DNA from: Lysinibacillus sphaericus
GTDB taxonomy: Bacteria; Bacillota; Bacilli; Bacillales_A; Planococcaceae
Assembly (NCBI RefSeq): GCF_001629735.1
Contig: NZ_CP015224.1
Location: 310,001-374,000 of the forward strand
DNA: 64,000 nt
Direction: 5' to 3'
Each line of letters opens with the position of its first letter. The stretch's first letter is position 1. Made by a program: the position numbers and the translations under genes. Below are positions 8,723 through 17,235 of this stretch, one piece after another. The notes below the pieces were generated by a model. It saw nothing but the letters and a program-made list of their open reading frames with translations, made no database searches and was not told where the DNA came from.

Positions 8723-9874
8723 TTGGACTTTTTACATAAAAGCAAGCTATTAGTTGTGGATGATTCTGCTTTTATGAGAAAGCTAATTAGTGACTTTTTT
8801 GTTGGCAACTCGAAGGTGGAAGTAGTTGGAACTGCACGAAATGGAAAAGATGCAATCAAAAAGATACAATCATTGAAGCCATCAGTTGTGACAATGGATA
8901 TTGAGATGCCTGAAATGAATGGGCTAGATGCATTAAAAGAAATAATGATACAATGTCCAGTTCCTGTAATCATGCTCTCTAGCACCACTCAGCTTGGAAC
9001 AGAAAATGCTATAGCAGCTATTGAAAGTGGTGCTGTAGATTTTGTCGCAAAGCCAAGCGGAACAATATCTCTTGATTTACATAAAATCCAAAGTGAGCTT
9101 GTTCACAAAGTAGAACAAGCAGCAATGGTGCCAATTTCCAAATTGAAAAAACCTTCTGGTAGTAAACGACAACAAGATTCAGTAACAAAAGTGAGTACCG
9201 TAAACAAAGATTTACAACAACATCAAATACCTATTCCTGTGAATGCTACTGCTTCTAAAGTAGCTATAACTAAGTCGCATACTGAATGGAATAAAGCGGG
9301 GAAAAAGATTGTGCTAATCGGTACATCTACAGGAGGACCTCGTGCGCTACAGGAGGTCATTACAAAAATTCCTAAGTCTATTCAAGCTCCTATCCTCATC
9401 GTCCAGCATATGCCTGCTGGATTTACAAAATCTCTCGCTACGCGTCTAGATCAGCTAAGTGAAGTAGTTGTTAAGGAGGCGGAGCAAGGAGATATTTTAC
9501 AAAATGGAGTGGCTTATATTGCCCCAGGTGGCTATCACCTAAAGCTTAGGAAAGTAGGGACAACCTTTGGTATTGTTCTTGATAATCAAGAAGCGCCAAG
9601 ATCAGGTCATAGACCATCAGTAGATGTGATGTTTGAAGATGTTAGTCAATATAAGGATTTTGATAAAGTAGCAGTGATTATGACCGGTATGGGGCATGAT
9701 GGTTCGAATGGACTGAAAGCATTAAAAAAAACCGGTAATGTTATTGCCATTGCTGAGTCAGCAGAAACTTGCATTGTATATGGTATGCCAAAAGCAGCGG
9801 TAGAAACGCAACTAGTTGATGAAGTAGCCGATGTAGATGATATAGCACTAACAATAATGAAATATTTGCCTTAA
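8723..9874 (+). CDS. cheB: Chemotaxis protein-glutamate methylesterase CheB
   Basis: A 383-residue two-domain adaptation enzyme that removes methyl groups from chemoreceptors when phosphorylated. The receiver domain occupies ~1-120, with its Asp in VTMDIEMPEMNG near residue 59. A variable linker spans ~130-190. The methylesterase domain carries its triad: Ser in GTSTGGPRA (~201), His in VQHMPAGF (~228) and Asp in MGHDGSNG (~326). The start is TTG at 8723 directly after the flhG stop; the ribosome site (AAAGGG) is weak and may rely on coupling. cheR is not in this window. Confidence 0.95.
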   Translation: MDFLHKSKLLVVDDSAFMRKLISDFFVGNSKVEVVGTARNGKDAIKKIQSLKPSVVTMDIEMPEMNGLDALKEIMIQCPVPVIMLSSTTQLGTENAIAAIESGAVDFVAKPSGTISLDLHKIQSELVHKVEQAAMVPISKLKKPSGSKRQQDSVTKVSTVNKDLQQHQIPIPVNATASKVAITKSHTEWNKAGKKIVLIGTSTGGPRALQEVITKIPKSIQAPILIVQHMPAGFTKSLATRLDQLSEVVVKEAEQGDILQNGVAYIAPGGYHLKLRKVGTTFGIVLDNQEAPRSGHRPSVDVMFEDVSQYKDFDKVAVIMTGMGHDGSNGLKALKKTGNVIAIAESAETCIVYGMPKAAVETQLVDEVADVDDIALTIMKYLP

Positions 9875-9889
9875 AAGGGGTGTCCTCTT

Positions 9890-11962
9890 ATGGAAGTCAA
9901 TCAATATTTAGAGATGTTTATCGAAGAAAGTAAAGAGCATTTACAAGCATGTAGTGAACATTTATTAGCATTAGAAAAAAATCCAGATGATTTGGCAATT
10001 GTTGGGGAAATATTCCGATCTGCCCATACTTTAAAAGGTATGTCTGCCACAATGGGTTTTGAAGATTTAGCCGATTTAACACATAAAATGGAAAATGTTT
10101 TAGATGCAATTCGTAATGAAAAAATCCATGTAACACCTGAAATTTTGGATGTGGTCTTTGAATCTGTTGACCATCTAGAAGAAATGGTTATGGATATTGC
10201 GAACGGCGGTGATGGTAAACGTGATGTGTCAGCAACTGTCGCTCAACTTAAGCGAATAGAGTTAGGTGAGGAAGCAGTACCAGAGGTGGTTGCAACCGTT
10301 GCAGAACCAGCAGCTGTGGAATGTGTTTTAGAATATGATAGTTTTGAACAAACAGTTATCACACAATCGGCTGAACAAGGTTTCCATGCCTATGAAATTT
10401 CAGTAAAATTACGAGAAGATTGTCTATTAAAGGCTGCACGTGTATTTATGGTCTTTGAGATTTTAGAAAAAGATGGAGAGGTTATTAAATCGAGTCCATC
10501 TGTTGAAAAGCTAGAAGATGAACAATTTGATCAACAGTTTTATGTAGCCTTTGTGACAAAAGAATCAGCAGAAGATATGCAGAAAAAGATCATGAAAGTT
10601 TCAGAGGTTGAAGAAGTTATTGTTACAGCAATTGACCAAAAGAAATTTAGTGAAAGAGAATATGAATCACAGCAAGAAGTGGCTGCAACTGCATTGGCTG
10701 TAGCGGAAGTAGAATCTACATCTACTCCTGACCCTTCTAAACCTGAACCAGTCGCGCAGTCTGTAAAAACAGCAGCACCAGCAAAGGCTGAAAAAAATCA
10801 TGCACCTGTTGGGAATAAAACGATTCGTGTAAATATTGAACGTCTTGATATTTTAATGAATTTGTTTGAAGAACTTGTCATTGACCGTGGTCGATTACAA
10901 TCTATTGCCACAGAGGTAAACCATGGTGAACTAAACGAAACTGTGGAGCGAATGAGCCGTGTTATGGGTGATTTGCAAACAATCATTTTAACAATGCGTA
11001 TGGTGCCAGTTGAAACAGTGTTCAACCGTTTCCCAAAAATGATTCGTCAGCTATCACGAGATTTAAATAAGAAAATTAATCTTGAAATTATTGGTGCTGA
11101 AACAGAGCTAGATCGTACAGTTATCGATGAAATTGGTGACCCGCTTGTTCACTTAATCCGAAATTCTGTAGACCATGGCATTGAGAACCCAACATCGCGC
11201 CGTGCAAAAGGTAAGCCAGAAGAAGGTACGGTTGTCCTACGAGCTTACCATAGTGGGAACTATGTCTTTATTGAAATTGAAGATGATGGTGCAGGAATTA
11301 ATCGTGATAAAGTACTAGCGAAAGCTATTTCAAAAGGTATTGTGACGCAAGAACAATCTTACTCAATGTCTGATAATCAAATCAATGAGCTTATTTTAGC
11401 TTCAGGCTTCTCGACTGCTGATGTCATTTCTGATGTATCTGGTCGTGGAGTAGGGTTAGATGTTGTTAAAACGACGATTGAATCTCTTGGCGGTAATATT
11501 TCAATTGAATCGACACAAGATGTTGGTTCCATCTTTTCTATCCAATTACCACTAACATTATCGATTATTTCTGTCATGCTTGTGGAAATTGAAAAAGAAA
11601 TTTATGCAATTCCATTATCATCTATTATTGAAACATCTATTATCCGTTCATCGGAGATTATGAATGCGCATAATCAAAAAGTAATCGACTTCCGTGGCAA
11701 GGTTGTACCGTTGGTATTCTTAGAGGAAATCTTTGAAGTACCTCGTACAGAGCCGCAAGATGAAGAATTCCATTCAGTAGTGATTGTTCGCAAAGGTGAA
11801 AAACTTGCTGGTTTAGTGGTGGATTCCTTCATTGGACAACAAGAAATTGTCTTGAAGTCTTTAGGAAATTACTTAACAAATATTTTTGCTATTTCAGGTG
11901 CGACTATTTTAGGAAATGGTAAAGTAGCCTTAATTGTGGATTGTAACGCATTAATAAAATAA
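9890..11962 (+). CDS. cheA: Chemotaxis histidine kinase CheA
   Basis: The 690-residue central kinase of the chemoreceptor array. The HPt domain carries its phosphorylated His in SAHTLKGM (~46). A P2-type regulator-binding region covers ~150-260, then an Ala/Pro-rich linker. Dimerization begins near residue 305 (TIRVNIERLDILMNLFEELV). The ATPase has NSVDHGIE (~425), DDGAGI and GRGVGLDVVK (~518). A CheW-like domain forms the C-terminal ~130 residues. An AAGGGG site precedes the ATG. It phosphorylates CheY and CheB encoded in the same operon. Confidence 0.97.
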   Translation: MEVNQYLEMFIEESKEHLQACSEHLLALEKNPDDLAIVGEIFRSAHTLKGMSATMGFEDLADLTHKMENVLDAIRNEKIHVTPEILDVVFESVDHLEEMVMDIANGGDGKRDVSATVAQLKRIELGEEAVPEVVATVAEPAAVECVLEYDSFEQTVITQSAEQGFHAYEISVKLREDCLLKAARVFMVFEILEKDGEVIKSSPSVEKLEDEQFDQQFYVAFVTKESAEDMQKKIMKVSEVEEVIVTAIDQKKFSEREYESQQEVAATALAVAEVESTSTPDPSKPEPVAQSVKTAAPAKAEKNHAPVGNKTIRVNIERLDILMNLFEELVIDRGRLQSIATEVNHGELNETVERMSRVMGDLQTIILTMRMVPVETVFNRFPKMIRQLSRDLNKKINLEIIGAETELDRTVIDEIGDPLVHLIRNSVDHGIENPTSRRAKGKPEEGTVVLRAYHSGNYVFIEIEDDGAGINRDKVLAKAISKGIVTQEQSYSMSDNQINELILASGFSTADVISDVSGRGVGLDVVKTTIESLGGNISIESTQDVGSIFSIQLPLTLSIISVMLVEIEKEIYAIPLSSIIETSIIRSSEIMNAHNQKVIDFRGKVVPLVFLEEIFEVPRTEPQDEEFHSVVIVRKGEKLAGLVVDSFIGQQEIVLKSLGNYLTNIFAISGATILGNGKVALIVDCNALIK

Positions 11963-11988
11963 GGTGAAGAATAAGAGAGGTGTAAAAG

Positions 11989-12435
11989 ATGACAAACGCA
12001 GTGGAACAAGAAAGTATTAAAGTAATTGTATTTCAACTAGCCAATAAAGAATATGCAATTCCAGTGTCCCATGTTCAGGGTATAGAAAAGTTAATGCATA
12101 TTACGCGTGTACCGAAAACGGCGAAATATGTAAAAGGTGTTATCAATCTTCGCGGAGTCGTAACACCAATAGTGGATTTACGTGAACGCTTTGAATTACC
12201 TATTTCAGAACATGAGGAAACAACTCGTATTATCATTATCTCACTAGAAGATATGGAAGTAGGCTTTGTTGTAGATTCAGCAAACGATGTAATTGATATT
12301 CCTGCAAGTGCGATTGAACCACAACCAGAAGTTGTTGGCTCACTTGAGGAAGAATTTATTTCAGGTGTTGCTAAAGTAGAAAAACGATTATTAATCTTAT
12401 TACATTTAGAAAAAGTATTAAATCCACTAAAGTAG
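11989..12435 (+). CDS. cheW: Chemotaxis coupling protein CheW
   Basis: A 148-residue single CheW/SH3-like domain that bridges chemoreceptors and CheA. Typical patterns are FQLANKEYAIPVSHVQGIEK near the start and VKGVINLRGVVTPIVDLRERF in the middle. A good GAGAGGTG ribosome site lies upstream of the ATG at 11989. It follows cheA by 26 bases and precedes cheC by 9. Confidence 0.96.
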   Translation: MTNAVEQESIKVIVFQLANKEYAIPVSHVQGIEKLMHITRVPKTAKYVKGVINLRGVVTPIVDLRERFELPISEHEETTRIIIISLEDMEVGFVVDSANDVIDIPASAIEPQPEVVGSLEEEFISGVAKVEKRLLILLHLEKVLNPLK

Positions 12436-12444
12436 GGATCGATC

Positions 12445-13077
12445 ATGACATTTAATCAAAAGATTACCTCGCTACATTTAGATGTATTAAAGGAAATTGG
12501 CAATATTGGTGCTGCGCATGCCGCGACAGCACTTTCCAATTTACTTGGGAAAAAAATTGATATGCGTGTGCCAAAGGTAGAAATGGTGTCCTTTAACGAT
12601 ATGATGGAATTGGCTGGCGGATCAGAAAATGTCGTTGTTGGTATTTACCTTCGCATTGAAGGTGATGCTGAAGGAAGTATGTTCTTTATACTCCCTATTG
12701 AACAGGCAAACCGTTTTATTCGTCGACTCATTCATGATGAGACATTTGATTTTAAAAAACGACCTGTTTCTGAACTAGGGTTATCAGCTATGCAAGAAAT
12801 GGGAAATATTTTATCAGGTTCCTATTTATCTGCCTTATCGGACTTCACTAATTTGAAAATTTATCCAACTGTGCCAGGCCTAAGCGTTGATATGTTTGGT
12901 GCAATTATAAGTATTGGTTTAATAGAATTATCACATGTAAGTGATAATGTCATTGTTATAAATACATCCATTTTTGAAGAAGGTGTAGAAGACCATGAAA
13001 CTGTGAGAGGTCATTTCTTCCTATTACCAGATCCCGACTCATTTGATGCTATTTTTAAAGCATTAGGGGTTTCCTGA
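12445..13077 (+). CDS. cheC: CheY-P phosphatase CheC
   Basis: A 210-residue chemotaxis phosphatase typical of Bacilli, working with CheD. The two pseudo-symmetric active-site helices are visible: LKEIGNIGAAHAATALSNL near residue 13 and SAMQEMGNILSGSYLSALSDF near residue 113. Both keep the E-x2-N residues needed for catalysis. The last residues overlap the cheD start by one base (TGATG). Length matches the family. Confidence 0.95.
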   Translation: MTFNQKITSLHLDVLKEIGNIGAAHAATALSNLLGKKIDMRVPKVEMVSFNDMMELAGGSENVVVGIYLRIEGDAEGSMFFILPIEQANRFIRRLIHDETFDFKKRPVSELGLSAMQEMGNILSGSYLSALSDFTNLKIYPTVPGLSVDMFGAIISIGLIELSHVSDNVIVINTSIFEEGVEDHETVRGHFFLLPDPDSFDAIFKALGVS

Positions 13078-13583
13078 TGATGCTAAGCAGTAATAGTGGG
13101 CAAGTGGTTAAAGTAGGAATTGCACAAATGGATGTAGTAAAGCTACCTAACACGATTCGAACTTCTGGTCTGGGTTCTTGTGTTGGCGTTATTTTATATG
13201 ATGAGTCAAAAAAAATTGCTGGTTTAATCCATGTGATGTTACCAGATTCAAGCTTGGGAAGATCTGAGTCAATCAATGTAGCAAAATTTGCAGATTCGGG
13301 AATAGCAGCAATGATTGATCTATTAAAATTAGAGGGCGTTCAAAAATTTAAACTAAAGGCAAAAATTGCTGGGGGCGCACAGATGTTTCAATTTACTTCG
13401 GACAAAGATTCAATGCGCATCGGTCCTCGTAATGTAGAAGCTGTTAAAAATGAATTGAAAAGACATGGAATTCCTTTAGTGGCCGAGGATACTGGTGGAA
13501 ACAGTGGTAGAACGATTGAATTTAATCCTGCCACATCGTCATTACATATTCGAACAGTTAACCAAGGAGTGAGCGAAATCTAA
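13077..13583 (+). CDS. cheD: Chemoreceptor glutamine deamidase CheD
   Basis: A 168-residue deamidase that converts receptor Gln to Glu and binds CheC. The catalytic Cys is in TSGLGSCVGVILYD and the His in AGLIHVMLPDS; the C-terminal GRTIEFNPATS stretch is also typical. Two consecutive ATG codons (13077 and 13080) could start it, after AGGGG. It overlaps cheC by one base and its TAA overlaps the next ATG by one base. Confidence 0.95.
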   Translation: MMLSSNSGQVVKVGIAQMDVVKLPNTIRTSGLGSCVGVILYDESKKIAGLIHVMLPDSSLGRSESINVAKFADSGIAAMIDLLKLEGVQKFKLKAKIAGGAQMFQFTSDKDSMRIGPRNVEAVKNELKRHGIPLVAEDTGGNSGRTIEFNPATSSLHIRTVNQGVSEI

Positions 13584-13954
13584 TGTTTGGTTCCATATTT
13601 TATAACCTATGGGGAGCATTAATAGCTTTTACTATATATTTTTTTAGTACATTTCAAAAGCCTTACACTCCCCTTCGAGTCATTATCGGATCTTTTATCA
13701 CAGCAATCATTGTATTCCTTGTGATGTATATCGTACGTACTTTAATAGCATACATATTGTATACGCCAGAGGTAAATGAGGAAGCAGTGGAAGGTGAACT
13801 AGGAGACAATGAACAAACGACTCCTGAAGGCACAAATCAAGAAGTTGCTTCGGCTAATTCAACCGTTGAATTTCAAGATGAGAACTCAGAGGAGATTGCA
13901 CAAGTGGTTCGAACGATGATGAATCGAGAAGAAGAACAACAAGTGAATGCTTAA
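13583..13954 (+). CDS. Unnamed small membrane protein at the end of the fla/che operon
   Basis: A 123-residue protein I do not recognise by name. Two transmembrane helices are visible (about 8-25 and 34-57). A very acidic, low-complexity tail follows (EVNEEAVEGELGDNEQTTPEG) and ends NREEEQQVNA. The tail should be cytoplasmic or surface-exposed depending on topology. It overlaps cheD by one base and is closed by a terminator, so it is the last gene of the operon here, in the place where B. subtilis continues into sigD. The ribosome site is AAGGAGTGAGC inside cheD. A motility role is only inferred from position. Confidence 0.75.
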   Translation: MFGSIFYNLWGALIAFTIYFFSTFQKPYTPLRVIIGSFITAIIVFLVMYIVRTLIAYILYTPEVNEEAVEGELGDNEQTTPEGTNQEVASANSTVEFQDENSEEIAQVVRTMMNREEEQQVNA

Positions 13955-13959
13955 AACAG

Positions 13960-13986
13960 AGAGTCGCCATGAGCGGCTCTTTTTTA
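13960..13986 (+). terminator. Terminator closing the fla/che operon
   Basis: An 8-base-pair stem (AGAGTCGC / GCGGCTCT, one G-U pair) with a five-base loop and a T run. It sits immediately after the small membrane protein gene and separates the fla/che operon from sigD. Confidence 0.8.
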
Positions 13987-14028
13987 TTTGATCGCTCAGG
14001 AAAAACTGTATGGTAGGGGGAAACTTTT

Positions 14029-14245
14029 GTGAAATTTACTAGTGCAAACATAGTCTTAGTGGATGCTTCTTGCTGCTGAAGCAATCGCCCGCAACTCTCA
14101 ACGTAAGATAATTATCTTTAATGGTCATATCGTATCTAATTTTATGGAAAGCAATAATGTCAAAAGTGGTACTATTACGCTTCGGTCAACTAGCCATCCT
14201 TTTTTTGGCTGTTATAGACAAATGGTGAGTATATTGCAATTTTAA
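14029..14245 (+). pseudogene. Frameshifted small gene relic upstream of sigD
   Basis: A strong GGGGG ribosome site (14016-14020) is followed at 8 bases by a GTG (14029). The frame reads VKFTSANIVLVDASCC and then stops. The next frame continues without a break from about 14063 as AAEAIARNSQRKIIIFNGHI, ending at 14245. A net one-base shift near 14075, in a TTGCTGCTG run, would join the two into one protein of about 70 residues. I do not recognise the protein. It could also be chance plus a real short leader peptide. No sequencing-error test is possible here. Confidence 0.4.
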
Positions 14246-14658
14246 AGGTATTTATACCTGAAAAAATCAATAGATAAAGAGTCAAAATACTTATTATAAG
14301 AATTAGTATATATGTAAAAAGAACTAACAAAATTAAAAAGTAAAAGCTTAATAATTTAGACATATTTTTAAACTGTATACTAGGTTAATGTATAACAGGG
14401 GGACAATTATAATTTGTTTGTATAAAACGAAGAGAGACTAAGAGAAACAAATGAAATTATAGTCGATTTTTGTTATAATAGTAGGAAAGATGGCAATAGC
14501 TTATCCATTTTTTTACTCTGTTGCGTGATGCTAAGAGTAGAACGGTTATGGATTTTATAAAAAATAATGGAGAAATCCTTATGAAAGAAAAGTTTTATGA
14601 GCGCAAGTAGTCAGTGGCAAACGGGCGCGTAAAGGCGTTTTTTAGAGAGGTGGATTTC
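14246..14658. other. AT-rich sigD upstream region
   Basis: About 410 bases without a convincing gene. It contains the candidate sigD promoter at 14451-14479. A 20-codon reading frame (ATG 14548 to TAG 14610) has no clear ribosome site and I do not call it. I found no SigD-type promoter (TAAA-N15-GCCGATAT) here. The rest is low-complexity A/T. Confidence 0.5.
14451..14479 (+). promoter_or_regulatory. Candidate SigA promoter for sigD
   Basis: ATGAAA (14451-14456), a 17-base spacer and TATAAT (14474-14479) preceded by TGT, giving an extended -10. It is ~180 bases upstream of the sigD start. Its presence fits the terminator at 13960-13986: sigD appears to have its own transcript. Confidence 0.6.
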
Positions 14659-15429
14659 ATGACACAACCAATTCTGAACGATGAGCAAAAACTGTGGAAT
14701 CGCTGGATACATGAGCGTGATCCAGATGCTGGTGATTTACTCATAAAAAAATATATTTCTTTAGTATCTTATCATGTTCAACGTATTAGTGCGGGTTTAC
14801 CAAAGAGTGTATCTCGAGATGATTTAACGAGCTTAGGAATGATAGGATTATTTGATGCATTAAATAAATTTGATATTAATAGAGATTTGAAATTTGATAC
14901 ATATGCTTCATTTAGAGTAAGGGGAGCCATTATAGACGGGCTTCGTAAGGAAGATTGGCTACCACGCTCAGCGCGAGAAAAAGCCAAAAAATTAGATGCT
15001 CAGATTGAGCAATTAGAGCAAAAATATATGCGTCATGTTACACCTGAGGAACTTGCGAAGCATATGGAAGTACCTGTGGAAGATGTTTATCAGACAGTAC
15101 AAGAGCATTTTTTTTCTAATGTTCTTTCCATTAATGAACAACAAGACCAAGAAGAGGTAGATGGAAAGTCGTTTGTCATACGAGACGATACGACAAAAAC
15201 ACCTGAACAATCGGTGGTTAAATCAGAGTTATTAGATGATTTAGCAGAAAATATTCAGAAGCTTAATGAAAAAGAACAATTGGTTCTAAGTTTATTTTAT
15301 ACGGAGGAACTAACTTTGACTGAAATTGGTGAAATGCTTGAATTATCAACATCACGTATTTCCCAAATCCATTCCAAAGCGCTTTTAAAGTTACGTAAAT
15401 TATTATCTAGCGAAATGATGAATGCGTAA
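14659..15429 (+). CDS. sigD: Flagellar/motility sigma factor SigD (FliA family)
   Basis: A 256-residue sigma-28 factor that directs RNA polymerase to late flagellar, chemotaxis and autolysin genes. Region 2 is visible in DLTSLGMIGLFDALNKFD and FDTYASFRVRGAIIDGLR. Region 3 follows in RSAREKAKKLDAQ, and the region 4 helix-turn-helix is LTEIGEMLELSTSRISQIHS. The ATG at 14659 is preferred to upstream in-frame codons because GAGGTGG (14647-14653) precedes it by 5 bases. It is set off from the fla/che operon by ~700 bases and a terminator. No anti-sigma gene (flgM) is in the window. Confidence 0.95.
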   Translation: MTQPILNDEQKLWNRWIHERDPDAGDLLIKKYISLVSYHVQRISAGLPKSVSRDDLTSLGMIGLFDALNKFDINRDLKFDTYASFRVRGAIIDGLRKEDWLPRSAREKAKKLDAQIEQLEQKYMRHVTPEELAKHMEVPVEDVYQTVQEHFFSNVLSINEQQDQEEVDGKSFVIRDDTTKTPEQSVVKSELLDDLAENIQKLNEKEQLVLSLFYTEELTLTEIGEMLELSTSRISQIHSKALLKLRKLLSSEMMNA

Positions 15430-15452
15430 ATATCCTTGAGGGAGAGATTCCG

Positions 15453-15761
15453 ATGAGTTTAAAAGGGGTTGAATTGCAAATTGCGATTCCTAAAACATTT
15501 GAAGCTGGGAAAATGGCTGATCAAGTACAACAACAAGCTTTAGCTCAACAAGCACATGCCAATGAAGCGTTAAAAAAGGAAATAGAACGTAAGCAAAAAA
15601 TTGTCAATACATCAGAAGGTATGGATGAAATAAATGAGGATGAAGATGCAGGTGGCGAATACTTAACGGATATTTACAAAAAGAAGAAAAAGCAACAGGA
15701 TCAACAAGAAAAACAGGCACAACATCCGTTTAAAGGTAATTTCGTGGATTTTAGTGGATAG
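15453..15761 (+). CDS. Unnamed small protein between sigD and swrB
   Basis: A 102-residue soluble protein, highly charged and rich in Gln and Lys. It has a likely helix around residues 22-55, an acidic cluster (MDEINEDEDAGGEYL) and a C-terminal motif HPFKGNFVDFSG. From memory, short proteins ending in a similar HPYKG..IDFSG motif occur beside flagellar genes in other Firmicutes; I cannot check this. A GAGGGAGAG ribosome site precedes the ATG, 24 bases after sigD. It is co-transcribed with sigD and the next gene. Function unknown. Confidence 0.75.
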   Translation: MSLKGVELQIAIPKTFEAGKMADQVQQQALAQQAHANEALKKEIERKQKIVNTSEGMDEINEDEDAGGEYLTDIYKKKKKQQDQQEKQAQHPFKGNFVDFSG

Positions 15762-15770
15762 GAGTTTACA

Positions 15771-16346
15771 ATGACAACCATACTAATAGCGGTACTATTC
15801 TTTTTACAGCTACTTACATTTTACTTCCTTATTATTTTAAATACTAAGCTAGCAAAATTTAAGGATTTAGAAAAGAAGCAAGAACGCTTAATGAGTGAAA
15901 TGGACGATACCATTAGTGTCTATTTAACAGAAATGAAAGATGAAAACGACCGTCTTATTAAAGAACTACAAAATGTCTCACCTTCAGAGTTAGCAGCAAC
16001 TAGCGTTCAGCAAACGGTAAGCTATGAACCTCAGCAGGAGCAGGCTTATTCGGCAGCAGAGCAAGAGCTGAAAAAGGACCGTCCATTAAGCTTAGATAAA
16101 GATGCTAGGCTCTATGTTCCTAAAAATATTGTAGCCAATGCTTATTCCCGTCAGAGACAGACAACTGAAACAATAGCTTCCTCACCGATGCCTTTAAAAG
16201 TAGAGCAAAAGGAAGAAGTTAAAGAGCTAACAATGGAGCAACAGGCATTAAATTTAGCTAAGCAGGGTAAATCAACAGAAGAAATAGCGAAACAGCTGCA
16301 AAAGGGAAAAACAGAAATCGAGCTTTTACTGAAATTTCATCACTAA
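15771..16346 (+). CDS. swrB: SwrB-like motility membrane protein
   Basis: A 191-residue protein with one N-terminal transmembrane helix (about 3-23), a coiled-coil-like stretch (FKDLEKKQERLMSEMDDTIS) and a low-complexity middle. The C-terminal helix-turn-helix-like tail is NLAKQGKSTEEIAKQLQKGKTEIELLLKF. SwrB of B. subtilis, which activates flagellar assembly, has the same layout, ends with a similar GKTEIELLLKF tail, and lies directly after sigD. The call rests on architecture, tail and position. The middle is poorly conserved. Confidence 0.7.
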   Translation: MTTILIAVLFFLQLLTFYFLIILNTKLAKFKDLEKKQERLMSEMDDTISVYLTEMKDENDRLIKELQNVSPSELAATSVQQTVSYEPQQEQAYSAAEQELKKDRPLSLDKDARLYVPKNIVANAYSRQRQTTETIASSPMPLKVEQKEEVKELTMEQQALNLAKQGKSTEEIAKQLQKGKTEIELLLKFHH

Positions 16347-16350
16347 ATTG

Positions 16351-16379
16351 TTGCTAACTGGGAAAAGCTATGATATAGT
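16351..16379 (+). promoter_or_regulatory. Candidate rpsB promoter
   Basis: TTGCTA (16351-16356), a 17-base spacer and TATAGT (16374-16379), about 120 bases before the rpsB start. It would give an untranslated leader of roughly 115 bases. Confidence 0.55.
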
Positions 16380-16393
16380 TGCAAATGGTGTTA

Positions 16394-16421
16394 TTACTAC
16401 ACACGCATTTTGATGTAGTAA
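16394..16421 (+). promoter_or_regulatory. Hairpin in the rpsB leader
   Basis: A perfect 8-base-pair stem (TTACTACA / TGTAGTAA) with a 12-base loop lies just downstream of the candidate rpsB promoter. Ribosomal protein genes often carry autoregulatory leaders. I do not recognise this as a named leader family, and there is no T run, so a terminator is unlikely. Confidence 0.4.
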
Positions 16422-16502
16422 GTGGTGCTCTAAGATTAGGGTAGCTTGTTGCAGAAGATAAATGCGGAGGATAAAAACCAAACATACTAGGAGGAAATTC
16501 AC

Positions 16503-17222
16503 ATGTCAGTAATTTCTATGAAACAATTACTTGAAGCTGGTGTACATTTCGGTCACCAAACTCGTCGTTGGAACCCAAAAATGAAGAAATATATCTTCGT
16601 AGAACGTAACGGGATTTACATCATCGACTTACAAAAAACTGTTAAAAAATTAGAGGAAGCTTATGACTTCATGCGTCAAGTTGGTCAAGACGGTGGTAAA
16701 GTTCTTTTCGTTGGTACGAAAAAACAAGCACAAGAAGCGATCAAAGATGAAGCTGAACGTTCAGGCAACTACTACATCAACCAACGTTGGTTAGGTGGTA
16801 CTCTTACTAACTTCGGTACAATTCAAAAACGTGTTGCACGTATGAAACAAATCGAAAAAATGGAAGAAGAAGGTACTTTCGAAGTTCTTCCTAAAAAAGA
16901 AGTAATCCAACTTAAAAAAGAACACGAGCGTCTAATCAAATTCTTAGGCGGTATCCGTGATATGCACGATCTTCCAGACGTAATGTTCGTGGTTGACCCA
17001 CGTAAAGAACGTATTGCGGTTGCTGAAGCTCGTAAATTAAACATCCCTCTAGTAGGTATTGTTGATACAAACTGTGATCCAGATGAAATCGACTACGTAA
17101 TCCCTGCTAACGATGATGCTATTCGCGCTGTTAAACTTTTAACTGCTAAAATGGCTGACGCTTTAATCGAGTCAAAACAAGGTGAAGAAGAAGCTCCAGC
17201 TGTAGAAGCTGCTGCTGAGTAA
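16503..17222 (+). CDS. rpsB: 30S ribosomal protein S2
   Basis: 239 residues. The N-terminal [20 protein letters not shown] and the middle [18 protein letters not shown] are hallmark S2 sequences. The Ala/Glu-rich tail is typical and variable. A consensus AGGAGG site precedes the ATG. Codon choice is more biased than in its neighbours, as expected for a highly expressed gene. tsf follows after a terminator-like hairpin, the usual rpsB-tsf pair. Confidence 0.98.
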   Translation: MSVISMKQLLEAGVHFGHQTRRWNPKMKKYIFVERNGIYIIDLQKTVKKLEEAYDFMRQVGQDGGKVLFVGTKKQAQEAIKDEAERSGNYYINQRWLGGTLTNFGTIQKRVARMKQIEKMEEEGTFEVLPKKEVIQLKKEHERLIKFLGGIRDMHDLPDVMFVVDPRKERIAVAEARKLNIPLVGIVDTNCDPDEIDYVIPANDDAIRAVKLLTAKMADALIESKQGEEEAPAVEAAAE

Positions 17223-17235
17223 TTCACGTTTACAA

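Noticed and set aside
14548..14610. 20-codon reading frame before sigD
   Set aside because: No ribosome site and no recognisable content; likely chance in the leader.
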